A stretch of DNA of 64,000 bases from Sphingomonas sp. YR710 (GCF_900101455.1 NZ_FMZJ01000007.1:124001-188000), one strand, 5' to 3'. Shown: positions 52,677 through 61,787, numbered from the stretch's first letter. The notes: a model not told the origin generated them from the sequence alone. Numbers and translations: made by a program.

Positions 52677-53746
52677 ATTGCACCGCACCCCCAATTACCC
52701 GATCCGCGAATGGAATGTCAGTCTTTACCGTTCGCAGTCGCAGCGCAAGCGCGGTCGCTCCGGGTGCGAGATCGCGCATAGTCGTCCGATTTCGGCCCAG
52801 GCGGTGAAGAAACATTTTTGTCCCCCGATCGATGGTGAGGGCGCTGGCTCGCAGCGGCGTCTCAATCCCGTGAGTCAATCCGGAGCGGGGATCATGATGG
52901 CATTTGCATCGGCGACAGCCGACGGTGGACAGAACCTTTGACATATTCGGTCGAAGATATGCTCCCCGTCGACGAAAGCCCGATCACCCTTGGCCATGCG
53001 CGATGCAAGGCCTCCTCTCTCAGGACAATCCACGCAGACGTCCACCGTCATGAATCGGACATCCATCTGGTTCCCCACAGCGGCCCCGAACATTTGGAAC
53101 AGGATCATTCGCTGATCCGCCTGATCGACGACGGCCAGGCAACGAATATCCTCCTGGCCGGCCTGCGCGGTCGGCTCGCCGCCGGCGAACGCCTTACGGG
53201 CGTCTTTGCGATCGAAAGGCTAGGCTTTTGCCGCCATGGCTTGCTCAACGGCCGGCTGGTCGCCGTTGAATGCTGCACCAGCCGCGGCTGGTAAAAAATC
53301 GTCGGCAAATGCCGCTGAACCTGCGGTCCACCTCGAACGGTGGCGTCTTGGAAGCAGGAAGAGATTCGGGGAGCGGGATGTCCAGATTGCACAGCCTTCG
53401 GACGCCGCGTTGGATGGCGCTGGTGAGCGGGAGCAAGGTTCGCGCGGCCCCTCGGAGCGAGGAAGGCTGTAACTGCATGAGCATCATTGCGAGAATATTG
53501 TTCTGGGCGACGCGGCATCAGCGACGGACATCGGGCTCCTGATCAGCCGCGTCTTCAGCGGCAGCCGCGAAGCAGCGATCGTTTCATCCATGAGCGCGAC
53601 AACGATGACCGCGCTGGCGAGCAGGCAAGTTTGACTGCCCGGCCATTTGCACGCGAACATCCTTTCGCTGCCATGGCCGCAGGCAAGACGAAGACCCGCA
53701 GAATGGCATCGCCCGGAACAGCACCCTGCGGGAAAACGCCATCGGG
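52677..53746. other. About 1.1 kb with no confidently supported gene
   Basis: This stretch lies between the NCS1 gene and btaA. Short frames exist on both strands, for example 52938-53294 (plus, TTG start, 118 codons) and 52875-53108 (minus). None has a recognised family, a strong ribosome site or clearly better codon use than its rivals. The stretch probably holds decayed coding sequence plus the promoter of btaA. I see no tRNA, IS end or long hairpin. Confidence 0.5.
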
Positions 53747-53764
53747 CCGTCACCGAAGCGTCAC
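53747..53764 (+). promoter_or_regulatory. Candidate Pho box upstream of btaA
   Basis: CCGTCAC and GCGTCAC are direct repeats whose GTCA cores lie exactly 11 bases apart, the spacing of PhoB half-sites (consensus CTGTCAT-N4-CTGTCAT). Both GTCA cores are exact but outer bases deviate. It lies about 50 bases before the btaA start. BtaA/BtaB are phosphate-starvation genes elsewhere, so function agrees. Confidence 0.5.
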
Positions 53765-53812
53765 GCGCCCCGATTAAGGGGAACCGACCACGATAGTGGG
53801 AAGCACAATAAG

Positions 53813-55045
53813 GTGACGCCCGTGCACAGTAGAAATGACGGCCTGAAGCAGGCTGTTCACCGCCATGACGATCTGAGCGGACAGGGCCTGCTCGAACGCG
53901 CCTTCACCTTTGCCTTTCGCGGCCTGGTCTATGCCCAGATCTGGGAGGATCCGGCGATCGATCTGGAAGCGTTGCAGCTCCGGCCCGACAGCCATCTCGT
54001 CACGATCGCCAGCGGCGGCTGCAACGTCCTGTCCTATCTGACCGCAGACCCGCGCCACATCACCGCGGTCGACCTCAATACCGCGCATGTCGCGCTCAAC
54101 CGGCTGAAGCTCACGGCAGCCCGGCACCTGCCCGACCATGCGACCTTCTACCGCTTCTTCGGCGAGGCCAACCGCGCCGACAATATCGCCACCTATCGCA
54201 CCTATGTCGCACCGAATCTTGACGACATATCGCGCCGCTACTGGGAGGGCCGCGATCTGATCGGCCGGCGCAGGATCGGCGGCTTCGCGCACAATATCTA
54301 TCGGCGCGGACTGCTCGGGCGCTTCATCAGCGGCACCCAGTTCCTCGCACGCTGCTATGGCATCGAGCCGCGCGACATATTGGCGGCCAATTCGATCGAC
54401 GAGCAGCGCGAGATCTTCGAGACCCGCTTCGCGCCGATCTTCGAAAAGCGCTTCGTGCGCTGGGTCGCCAGCAATCCGGCGTCGCTGTTCGGCCTGGGCA
54501 TACCGCCCGCCCAATACCGGGCATTGCTCGGCGACGAACCCGCGGGGATGGTGAAGGTGCTGCGCGGCCGGCTCGAAAAGCTCGCCTGCGACTTCGACAT
54601 CCGTAACAATTATTTCGCCTGGCAGGCCTTCGGCCGCGGCTATGGCGAGGGACCGCAGGCGCCGGTACCGCCCTATCTCGAAGAGGGCAATTATGCGGCG
54701 GTGGTCGATCGGGTCGACCGGATCGAGATCCGCCATATGAACTTCGTGGATTATCTGCGCGAGTGCCAACCGCGGAGCCTCGATCGCTACGTCCTGCTCG
54801 ACGCGCAGGACTGGATGACCGACGCGCAGCTCACCGACCTGTGGAGCGAGATATTGCGCACCGCCCGCCCCGGCGCGCGCATCATCTTCCGTACGGCCGC
54901 CCAGCCGACATTGCTGCCCGGCCGCGTGCCGGACGCGATCCTGTCGCGCTTCCATTATGAGGCGGAAGCGTCGCTCGATTTTACGCGGCGCGATCGCTCG
55001 TCAATCTACGGCGGCTTCCATCTTTACGTGGCAAGCGACGCATGA
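53813..55045 (+). CDS. btaA: BtaA-like 3-amino-3-carboxypropyl transferase (betaine lipid synthesis)
   Basis: The protein of about 410 residues is of the DUF3419/BtaA type: YAQIWEDPAIDLEAL, VTIASGGCNVLSYLTADP (SAM-binding), VDLNTAHVALNRLKL and later VLLDAQDWMTD. BtaA moves the aminocarboxypropyl group of SAM to diacylglycerol, the first step to diacylglyceryl-trimethylhomoserine. The start is a GTG; 53822 is an alternative because AGGTGA lies 5 bases before it. The stop overlaps btaB by 4 bases (ATGA). Confidence 0.88.
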   Translation: MTPVHSRNDGLKQAVHRHDDLSGQGLLERAFTFAFRGLVYAQIWEDPAIDLEALQLRPDSHLVTIASGGCNVLSYLTADPRHITAVDLNTAHVALNRLKLTAARHLPDHATFYRFFGEANRADNIATYRTYVAPNLDDISRRYWEGRDLIGRRRIGGFAHNIYRRGLLGRFISGTQFLARCYGIEPRDILAANSIDEQREIFETRFAPIFEKRFVRWVASNPASLFGLGIPPAQYRALLGDEPAGMVKVLRGRLEKLACDFDIRNNYFAWQAFGRGYGEGPQAPVPPYLEEGNYAAVVDRVDRIEIRHMNFVDYLRECQPRSLDRYVLLDAQDWMTDAQLTDLWSEILRTARPGARIIFRTAAQPTLLPGRVPDAILSRFHYEAEASLDFTRRDRSSIYGGFHLYVASDA

Positions 55046-55701
55046 TCACCGCCCGGCGGGTGGGCGATGCCGGCGATCACATGGATCGCATCTACCGTCG
55101 CCAGCGCCACATCTACGACGTCACCCGCAAATATTATCTGCTCGGCCGCGACGCGATGATCCGCGACCTGGCGCCGCCGGCGAACGGAACGGTGCTTGAG
55201 GCGGGATGCGGCACCGGGCGCAACCTGATCCGGGCGGCGCAACTCTATCCGCAGGCGCGCTTTTTCGGCCTCGACGTGTCGCGGGCGATGCTGGAGACCG
55301 CGCGCGCCCATGTCGCACAAGCGGGGCTCGCGGGTCGCATCACGCTGGCGGAGGGCGATGCGACCGATTTCGATCCGGTGGCGCTGTTCGGCCAGCAATG
55401 GTTCGATCGCATCTTCCTGTCCTACACCTTGTCGATGATCCCCGACTGGATCGGCGTGCTCGATCATGTGGCGCATATGATCGGCGCGGACGGACGCCTC
55501 CATCTCGTCGACTTCGGCCAGCAGGAACGGTTACCCGCGCCCTTCCGCTCGGCGCTGTTCGCCTGGCTGCGCAAATTCGACGTGACCCCCCGCCCCTATT
55601 TGCAGGAGGCCGCGCAGGCGCTGGCGGTGCACGAGCGGCTCACCCTGCGCTGGCAGGCGAAGTATCGGGGCTATGCGTGGAGTGCGCAGCTGGAGCGCTG
55701 A
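55042..55701 (+). CDS. btaB: BtaB-like SAM N-methyltransferase (betaine lipid synthesis)
   Basis: The 219-residue class I methyltransferase has DRIYRRQRHIYDVTRKYYLLG, motif I VLEAGCGTGRNL, FFGLDVSRAMLETA and FDRIFLSYTLSMIPDW. BtaB methylates the amine of the BtaA product three times to give a phosphorus-free betaine lipid that replaces phospholipids when phosphate is low. It is translationally coupled to btaA. Confidence 0.88.
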   Translation: MITARRVGDAGDHMDRIYRRQRHIYDVTRKYYLLGRDAMIRDLAPPANGTVLEAGCGTGRNLIRAAQLYPQARFFGLDVSRAMLETARAHVAQAGLAGRITLAEGDATDFDPVALFGQQWFDRIFLSYTLSMIPDWIGVLDHVAHMIGADGRLHLVDFGQQERLPAPFRSALFAWLRKFDVTPRPYLQEAAQALAVHERLTLRWQAKYRGYAWSAQLER

Positions 55702-55703
55702 GA

Positions 55704-56250
55704 CTTTTTCTCGGCAGTACACGACGTCGAATTCGACGCGATTTAGAGCTTTGCCGAGATACCCCTGGGTCGAGGAGCCAAGCTTCTCGCCGCTGGCATA
55801 TTCGACTGTGATATCGACACCCGCGGCCTTCCAATCGACGACCTCTACGAGGTTCTGATCGGAGAGATCGATGCCGCCTGTAGGCGCCGGATAATGTTCG
55901 TCGCCATCAAGAAGCGACCAGTCGTCCAGCATCGATCCTGATGGTGCGTCGTTGAGGTAGGCGATGCGATCGACGCGGTCGCGCAGCCAATCAAGATCGA
56001 CTCTCGGCCGCTGCTTATCCGCATAAGAAAACAGAGCCCCCTCTCAGGCGAGACGATATCGTATTCCCGTCTCGAACCCAGGCATCCATAATTGAGGCTG
56101 GCTGTATCGCTACCCGAGGCTCCTACAAGAGCGTAGTCGATGAGCGGCAAGGTTCGGGGCGGCTTCCGCCGGCATGCGGGTCCGCAAATTCCGCACTTCG
56201 CTAATGTACGCCGGGAGTTGTGTCGAATGACCTGACGACTGAATGTCGCG
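55704..56250 (-). pseudogene. Frameshifted remnant of an unrecognised gene
   Basis: On the minus strand a coherent protein-like sequence changes frame. The downstream frame reads ALFSYADKQRPRVDLDWLRD and then WSLLDGDEHYPAPTGGIDL to DVVYCREK; the upstream part (SLNYGCLGSRREYDIVSPERG) is in another frame. They join at a run of five G near 56035. A further switch near 56150 is possible. The end runs into btaB without its own stop. I do not recognise the family; composition is less GC-rich than btaB. Confidence 0.55.
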
Positions 56251-56272
56251 GCCACGGCTGATATCAACCTTG

Positions 56273-56323
56273 TAAGAGTCTGTTTGGAAATGCGCCAAAG
56301 GTGCATTTCCAAACAGACTCTTA
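56273..56323. repeat. Perfect 21-bp-arm palindrome
   Basis: Bases 56273-56293 and 56303-56323 are exact inverse complements (TAAGAGTCTGTTTGGAAATGC), separated by only 9 bases. The arms are not GC-rich and there is no T-run, so this does not look like a terminator. Such sequences resemble two facing IS terminal repeats (an excision scar) or a minimal MITE. It lies between the broken gene and the promoter region of TonB receptor 2. Confidence 0.8.
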
Positions 56324-56484
56324 ACGCCTGACTTAGGGCGACGTTGGCTTTAACGCCGATTCACACCAAACTGTCGTGGCCTTTGTGAGATATATTTGGC
56401 AGTCTACAGGGGCATTTGATTTCGTTCGAAAACTGCGATCCTCAGAGTCGCACCGAAATCGGAATGGATGGGAGAGAGCAGATC

Positions 56485-58980
56485 ATGAAAATCGGTTTTC
56501 GGTCACTTGCTGCGGCAACCGCAGCGGTTTCGTCACTTTGCGCAGTCGATCAATCTCTTGCGGCGGACGCAGTGAGCCAGCGCCCAACTGCATCCGATGC
56601 CAATGACATCATCGTCAGCGCCCGCCGGATCGAAGAACGGCTGCAGGACGTTCCGATTTCTGTCAGCGTGATATCCGGCGGAGACCTTGCCAAGTTGAAT
56701 ATCGTAAACTCCGACGATCTGGCCAAGCACGTGCCGGGCTTGACCACGAACCAGCGCTACACCCCCGAAAGCTCGACCTTCGCAATTCGCGGGTTCACGC
56801 AGGAATTGCGCACATCTGCCGCAGTCGGCACCTACTTCGCCGATGTGGTCGCACCGCGCGGCGGCGGTTCGGGCATTTCGGGCGGGGATGGCGCCGGTCC
56901 GGCCTACATGTTCGATCTGCAGAACGTCCAGGTTCTGAAAGGGCCGCAGGGCACGCTGTTTGGCCGCAACACCACCGGCGGCGCGGTGCTGCTGGTCCCC
57001 AAGAAGCCGACCGACAAGCTTGAAGGCTATCTTGAAGGGTCTTACGGCAATTACCGGATGTTCCGCATCCAGGGCGTGCTCAACATCCCGCTCAATTCCT
57101 GGGCAAGGCTGCGGGTCGGCGTCGACCGGATGTCGCGGACCGGGTATGTCAGGAATTTGGCGGCGACCGGGCCGCGCACGTATGCCGATGTCAGTTACGT
57201 GGCCGCGCGTGCCTCGCTGCTCCTCAATCTTGCGCCCAATGTCGAGAACTATACGATCGGCACTTACATGCGATCTAACCACTCGCCGGTTGGGTACCAG
57301 GTGTTCGATTACAATCAGAACGTGGGGCTCGGCATTCTCGCCAAGCCTCAGGTAGATCGCCTGAATGCTCCCGGTGCGGACCCCTATTCGACCGAACTCG
57401 CACTGCCGAGCGCCTATGCGAAGACCAGACAGTGGCAGATCATCAACAGCCTGAGCTGGTACGTATCGGATTCGCTGCGGATCAAGAACATTACCTCCTA
57501 TTCTCGTTTCAACCAGAAATTGCGCGTCTCGATCTTCGGGGGCAATTTCGTCAGCCCGTACAGCTTCGCGGGACTGCCACCTGCACAAGCCGGCGGACTG
57601 GCATTTGCCTATCCTTCGATACCCAATACCACTGTTTACACTTCGGGCGCCTACACCGCAGCGGGCGACAATCAGAATAATCAGAGCAATTTCACAAACG
57701 AGCTGCAATTTCAGGGCACTTCCGCCGGGGGAAAGCTGAACTGGCAGGGCGGACTCTATTACGAGAAAAGCTCGCCGATCGGTTTTTCCACGACCACGGG
57801 TATCGCTACCGGTACTTTGTGCTCGATCACGCCCTATGAAACAGCGGACGACTTGCGGTGCCGCTCGGCCAATCCGGCCAAACTCAACACAATCAATCTT
57901 TCCACCACCCAGGTAAAGTTCATCAACATGGCCGCCTACGCCCAGGCGACTTATGCCTTGACCGAGCAACTCAAGCTGACCGCCGGCTTACGCTATACGT
58001 ACGACCGATCGAGCGGCCTTGCCATCGCCAAGCTTCGCCAGTTCCCGTTCACGCTGAGTCCGACGGCGTTGTTCCAGGCCAACCCCGCGATTTGCGAAGG
58101 GGGTTTTACCGGGGACTGCTCGCTTGCGGGCAAGACATCGAGCCGCCGGGCAACCTGGACCATCAACACGGCCTACACGCCGCTGCAGGACGTGATGGTT
58201 TATGCCACCTGGTCGCGTGGCTATCGGCAGGGTGCGGCCAACCCGGCGGCGGCGCCGCAATTCAATACCTTTGCCCCCGAAACGGTCGATGCCTTCGAGG
58301 GCGGTCTGAAATCGTCCTTCAAGGGCGCAATTTCCGGGCGTTTCAACTTAGCCGGCTACTATAACAGCTTGCGCAATCAGCAGTTGCAATATGCGCTGGT
58401 GCCGGCCGATCCGAACACGTCGAACCGTACCTCCATCATCAATGCAGGAAAATCGCGCATTTATGGTTTCGAGGCTGACGCACTGATCAATCTAGCGGAA
58501 TACTTCCATGTAACCGGCGCGATCAGCTATTTGAATACCAAGCTGGTTTCCGCAACCGTTCCGGTTATCACAGGTATCACGGTCGTGCCGACGGCGGTTC
58601 AAGGCGGCGAGCTTGCCTACTCGCCAAAGTGGTCCGGTTCGCTTGGGGCAACATTCAAGCTGCCCGTGCCGGAATCGGCCGGCAAGGTTGAACTGGATGC
58701 GACCTATCGCTTCCAGTCCTCCTATCAGGTGGCGGCCCCGACGATCACTTCGTTGCGTGCCACGGCGGTTCGTCAGCTTGATCTTAACCTCGACTGGAAC
58801 AGCGTTGGCAGTAGGCCGATCGATCTGTCGCTTTTCGCCACCAACGTGACCAACCAGTTCACGGTGGTGACGGTGAACGGGCTTCGGGACATCCTGGGCT
58901 TCGATGCTCGCCAACTTGGCGAGCCGCGAATGTATGGTGCTCGGTTGAGGGTGCGTTTCGGGGAGGGGATTTCCAATTAG
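56485..58980 (+). CDS. TonB-dependent outer-membrane receptor (sphingomonad type), copy 2
   Basis: The 831-residue protein has a signal peptide (MKIGFRSLAAATAAVSSLCA, cleavage after LAA). The plug has DIIVSARRIEERLQDVPISV and VLKGPQGTLFGRNTTGGAVL, and a barrel ends LRVRFGEGISN. It shares the distinctive YFADVVAPRGG and PTDK-x-EGY-x-EGSYGNY stretches with copy 1, 13 kb away, so the two are paralogues with diverged loops and perhaps different ligands. GGGAGAG precedes the ATG at 56485; an upstream ATG adds 23 residues before the signal peptide. Confidence 0.92.
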   Translation: MKIGFRSLAAATAAVSSLCAVDQSLAADAVSQRPTASDANDIIVSARRIEERLQDVPISVSVISGGDLAKLNIVNSDDLAKHVPGLTTNQRYTPESSTFAIRGFTQELRTSAAVGTYFADVVAPRGGGSGISGGDGAGPAYMFDLQNVQVLKGPQGTLFGRNTTGGAVLLVPKKPTDKLEGYLEGSYGNYRMFRIQGVLNIPLNSWARLRVGVDRMSRTGYVRNLAATGPRTYADVSYVAARASLLLNLAPNVENYTIGTYMRSNHSPVGYQVFDYNQNVGLGILAKPQVDRLNAPGADPYSTELALPSAYAKTRQWQIINSLSWYVSDSLRIKNITSYSRFNQKLRVSIFGGNFVSPYSFAGLPPAQAGGLAFAYPSIPNTTVYTSGAYTAAGDNQNNQSNFTNELQFQGTSAGGKLNWQGGLYYEKSSPIGFSTTTGIATGTLCSITPYETADDLRCRSANPAKLNTINLSTTQVKFINMAAYAQATYALTEQLKLTAGLRYTYDRSSGLAIAKLRQFPFTLSPTALFQANPAICEGGFTGDCSLAGKTSSRRATWTINTAYTPLQDVMVYATWSRGYRQGAANPAAAPQFNTFAPETVDAFEGGLKSSFKGAISGRFNLAGYYNSLRNQQLQYALVPADPNTSNRTSIINAGKSRIYGFEADALINLAEYFHVTGAISYLNTKLVSATVPVITGITVVPTAVQGGELAYSPKWSGSLGATFKLPVPESAGKVELDATYRFQSSYQVAAPTITSLRATAVRQLDLNLDWNSVGSRPIDLSLFATNVTNQFTVVTVNGLRDILGFDARQLGEPRMYGARLRVRFGEGISN

Positions 58981-59157
58981 CGTGGCCGAAAAGGCCGGGG
59001 TCCCGATGGGATTCCGGCTTGTTTCGAGCCAACCAGGACGCGAGCGGTACCGACGATTGAGGCGTGACGACGGCCGTGTGCGACGGCCGCAATGATATCC
59101 AACCCATGCGGTCACTGAACGGTTGCTAGAGCATTTTGTGATTAGATTGACGCATAG

Positions 59158-59592
59158 CCTGAGTTTCTGAGATCATTCTCGCTCGGTTCGAACACGCTGC
59201 AGCTTGCGGCAGGCAGCGTTACCGATCTCGGCGTCATCACGGTTTACAGCGATTTTGCCGATGGCGAGAAGCACGACACGCTGACGGCCTCGCGCATGCT
59301 GAAAGGCGCGCTGATGGGAGGCTTGATCGGGGGCCCCATGCCGAAATCCGTTCCCAAGGCGATTACGATACGCGCCCGTGACCCGAGCGATATTCCCGTG
59401 CCGACGATGCTGGCCGCGACCGGACGGCCGGTGGAGTGGGCAGGCCAGGTGCGTTTCGGCAATCACCTCGGCGGCCTGATCAACCGGATGGGCGGTCGCG
59501 CCGCACGCAATCATGCCCCGACGGAAGAACCGGTGCAGCAGCCGGACGCAAACGTCGCCCGGACGCCCGAAGCCACTCCGCACCAGAACTAA
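59158..59592 (+). pseudogene. 5'-truncated gene fragment next to the IS element
   Basis: A coding-like frame opens after a TAG at 59155-59157 with FLRSFSLGSNTLQLAAGSVTD and continues SDFADGEKHDTLTASRMLKG to ATPHQN, ending in TAA. No start codon precedes the conserved-looking part; only an internal ATG at 59296 is available. The sequence resembles the C-terminal half of an unrecognised protein. The TAA stop coincides with the 3-bp target duplication of the adjacent IS element. Confidence 0.55.
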
Positions 59593-60907
59593 GGAAGCGT
59601 CGACAAATTTCTGAATCGCAAAACTGGTTTTGATGGATTCCCGATTGGGGGATTGCTTTGTAGAGAGTCGCGGTGATCGATGCCGCCGCCATAAAGCTTC
59701 GCTATGAAGCGCTGAGTCCTGTGCTGGATGAGCGGGGTCGTCGTCGGTTTGCGGCGGCGGAAGCACTCGCTGCGGGATGGGGCGGGATCGTGGCGGTGAG
59801 CGCGGCGACGGGGATCGCGCGTAGCACGATTGGCTATGGGCTGCGGGAACTGCGCGGTACGGCGCCGGATTCATCTGTTGGCGGTGTCCGGCGCAAGGGC
59901 GCTGGGCGCAAGCCGTTGACGCAGACGGACCCGACGCTTCTCAGCGATCTGGAGAGGCTTGTCGATCCGCAGACGCGCGGCGATCCCATGTCGCCGTTGA
60001 AGTGGACGTCAAAAAGCTTGCGCAACCTGGCTGCGGCGCTTTGTGCCATGGGCCACCGGTCGGCCACGACAGCGTCGGGGGCCTGCTGAAGACGCTCGGT
60101 TACTCTCTTCAAGGCAATCGAAAGACGCTCGAAGGCTCGCACCATGTCGATCGCGACGCGCAGTTCGGGCACATCGCCGAGACGGTTCAGGCTGCCATCA
60201 CGGCCGGCCAACCAGCCATCTCGGTCGATACGAAGAAGAAAGAACTCGTCGGCGACTTCAAGAATGGCGGACGGGAATACCGACCGGCCGGATCGCCCGA
60301 GCCGGTTCGCGTCCACGATTTCATCGACCCCACGCTGGGCCGCGCCGCGCCCTACGGCGTATACGACATCGCCGACGACAAGGGATGGGTCAGCGTCGGC
60401 ATCGACCACGACACCGCCGCCTTCGCCGTCAATGCGATACGCTCCTAGTGGAAGACCATGGGCCTCTCGCGCTACCGCGACGCCCATAGCTTGACGATCA
60501 CCGCCGACGGTGGCGGCAGCAACGGCTCCCGCGTCCGCCTTTGGAAGCTCGAACTCCAAAAGCTCGCCGACGAATTGGGACTGACAATCATCGTCGCCCA
60601 TCTTCCCCCCGGCACCAGCAAATGGAACAAGATCGAACATCGTCTCTTCTCGTTCATCTCGCGCAACTGGAGGGGGCGACCGCTCACCGATTATCGCACC
60701 ATCGTCGAACTCATCGGCGCAACCACCTCCACCACCGGACTGACCGTGCGGTGCCAACTCGACGAAAACCTCTATCCCGCCGGCATCAAAGTCTCCGACC
60801 AGGAAATGGCTGAACTCCATATCCTGCGCCACGACTTCCACGGTGAATGGAATTATACAATCAAACCGAGGCGCTCAGAAACAGCGTAATAATTTATCGA
60901 CACTTCC
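59593..60907 (+). mobile_element. ISAzo13-like insertion sequence with 3-bp target duplication
   Basis: Ends GGAAGCGTCGACAAATT (left) and AATTTATCGACACTTCC (right) are imperfect inverted repeats differing at two positions. TAA flanks both sides (59590-59592 and 60908-60910), a likely target duplication. The 1315-bp element carries one transposase frame broken twice. Family assignment is from the transposase motifs. Confidence 0.75.
59673..60889 (+). pseudogene. Broken ISAzo13-like transposase
   Basis: The first frame (IDAAAIKLRYEALSPVLDERG, then RRRFAAAEALAAGWGGI and SKSLRNLAAALCAMGH) loses phase near 60050. The second continues VGGLLKTLGYSLQGNRKTLEG, HIAETVQAAITAGQPAISVDTKKKELVGDFKNGG (trimmed) to AVNAIRS. 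It stops at an in-frame TAG (60446-60448) where the family has Trp, then resumes WKTMGLSRY, TITADGGGSNGSR and HLPPGTSKWNKIEHRLF to the end. The DDE residues sit in these parts. One frameshift and one nonsense change make it inactive. Confidence 0.8.
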
Positions 60908-60910
60908 TAA

Positions 60911-61104
60911 CCGCCAGGCCAAAACTTCCAAAGCGGTGCGCCTTTGCGGCGCTTCGCCGATGTCGGCGACGCGGCAGAAGCGCGTGAGCACATCGATGAA
61001 GGCCCCTGCCCGCGGTCATTGCGCTGACCCGTTCGAAGTCGACGAGGTCGCCGTCGCCGCCGAACGGCGCGCGCGCAAAACCCCGACAAAAAATCGCCAC
61101 GCCT
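60911..61104. other. Short spacer after the IS, no supported gene
   Basis: About 190 bases between the IS right flank and the RpoH-like promoter of the second hsp20. The frames present are short and basic without a ribosome site. It may be the remainder of the gene broken at 59158-59592, but no continuing similarity is visible. Confidence 0.5.
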
Positions 61105-61132
61105 CTTGAACCCCTCCTCCGCAAAACTACAT
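61105..61132 (+). promoter_or_regulatory. RpoH-like promoter for the second hsp20
   Basis: CTTG at 61105-61108, then exactly 17 bases, then ACTACAT at 61126-61132, against the consensus CYTATNT (two mismatches). The layout matches the perfect site before the first hsp20, but the -10 is weaker. Confidence 0.55.
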
Positions 61133-61169
61133 CGCTCGCCGTCGGGTGCCTCTCGGGCCCGGCACAGGC

Positions 61170-61258
61170 GAGAGCGTCGGCTCTTCCCGGCGCTTCTCAT
61201 GCTCAAATTGCTTCACCCATCGCCCGGCACTGGCCGGGCACAGGAGGATTTGGATATG
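61170..61258 (+). promoter_or_regulatory. ROSE-type RNA thermometer, variant with an extra hairpin
   Basis: The hairpin GAGAGCGTCGG/CCGGCGCTTCTC (61170-61198) is the same as in the first hsp20 leader. CAAATTGCT (61204-61212) again faces AGGATTTGG (61245-61253) before the ATG. Here the loop between them is longer and contains its own stem GCCCGG/CCGGGC (61222-61239). The ribosome site is sequestered in the same way, probably with a different opening temperature. Confidence 0.72.
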
Positions 61259-61735
61259 AGGACCAGTTTCGACTTCACCCCCTATCGCCGTTCCACGGTG
61301 GGCTTCGACCGGCTGTTCGACCTGCTCGAAACCGCCAGCCGCACCGATCCGATCGATGGCTATCCGCCTTATGACCTGGAGAAGGTCGGCGAGGACAATT
61401 ATCGCATCACGATCGCGGTCGCGGGCTTCCGGCCCAACGAGATCAAAATCACCGCGCACCAGAACCACCTTGTCGTCACCGGCCGCAAAGGCGGCGACGA
61501 GGCCGACGATCAGGCGCGCTATCTCCACCGCGGGATCGCCGGCCGCGGCTTCGAACGGGGCTTCCAGCTCGCCGACTTCATCGAGGTGGAATCGGCCAGC
61601 TTCGAAAACGGGCTGCTCAGCATTGCGCTCCGGCGCGAAGTGCCCGAGGCGATGAAGCCGCGCCGGATCGAGATCGGCGCACCCGCCAATGATCGCGGCC
61701 TGCTGCCCCGCCTGCTGGGGAAGAAGGCGGCCTGA
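61256..61735 (+). CDS. Small heat-shock protein Hsp20, second copy
   Basis: The 159-residue paralogue of the first hsp20 has MRTSFDFTPYRRSTVGFDRLFD, the alpha-crystallin core (YRITIAVAGFRPNEIKIT, FENGLLSIALRREVPEAMKP) and a basic C-terminal tail (LPRLLGKKAA). The ATG at 61256 follows AGGAGGA; longer upstream readings run through the thermometer. The pair probably arose by duplication including the leader. Class A and B small heat-shock proteins often co-assemble, which might apply here. Confidence 0.9.
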   Translation: MRTSFDFTPYRRSTVGFDRLFDLLETASRTDPIDGYPPYDLEKVGEDNYRITIAVAGFRPNEIKITAHQNHLVVTGRKGGDEADDQARYLHRGIAGRGFERGFQLADFIEVESASFENGLLSIALRREVPEAMKPRRIEIGAPANDRGLLPRLLGKKAA

Positions 61736-61787
61736 CCTGCAACCACGCCGGCGGTCGCGTCGCGGCCGCCGGCCCGGGTTTCGAGCA

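Noticed and set aside
52938-53294. 118-codon plus-strand frame with TTG start
   Set aside because: There is no recognised family, the start is weak, and a competing minus-strand frame overlaps it.
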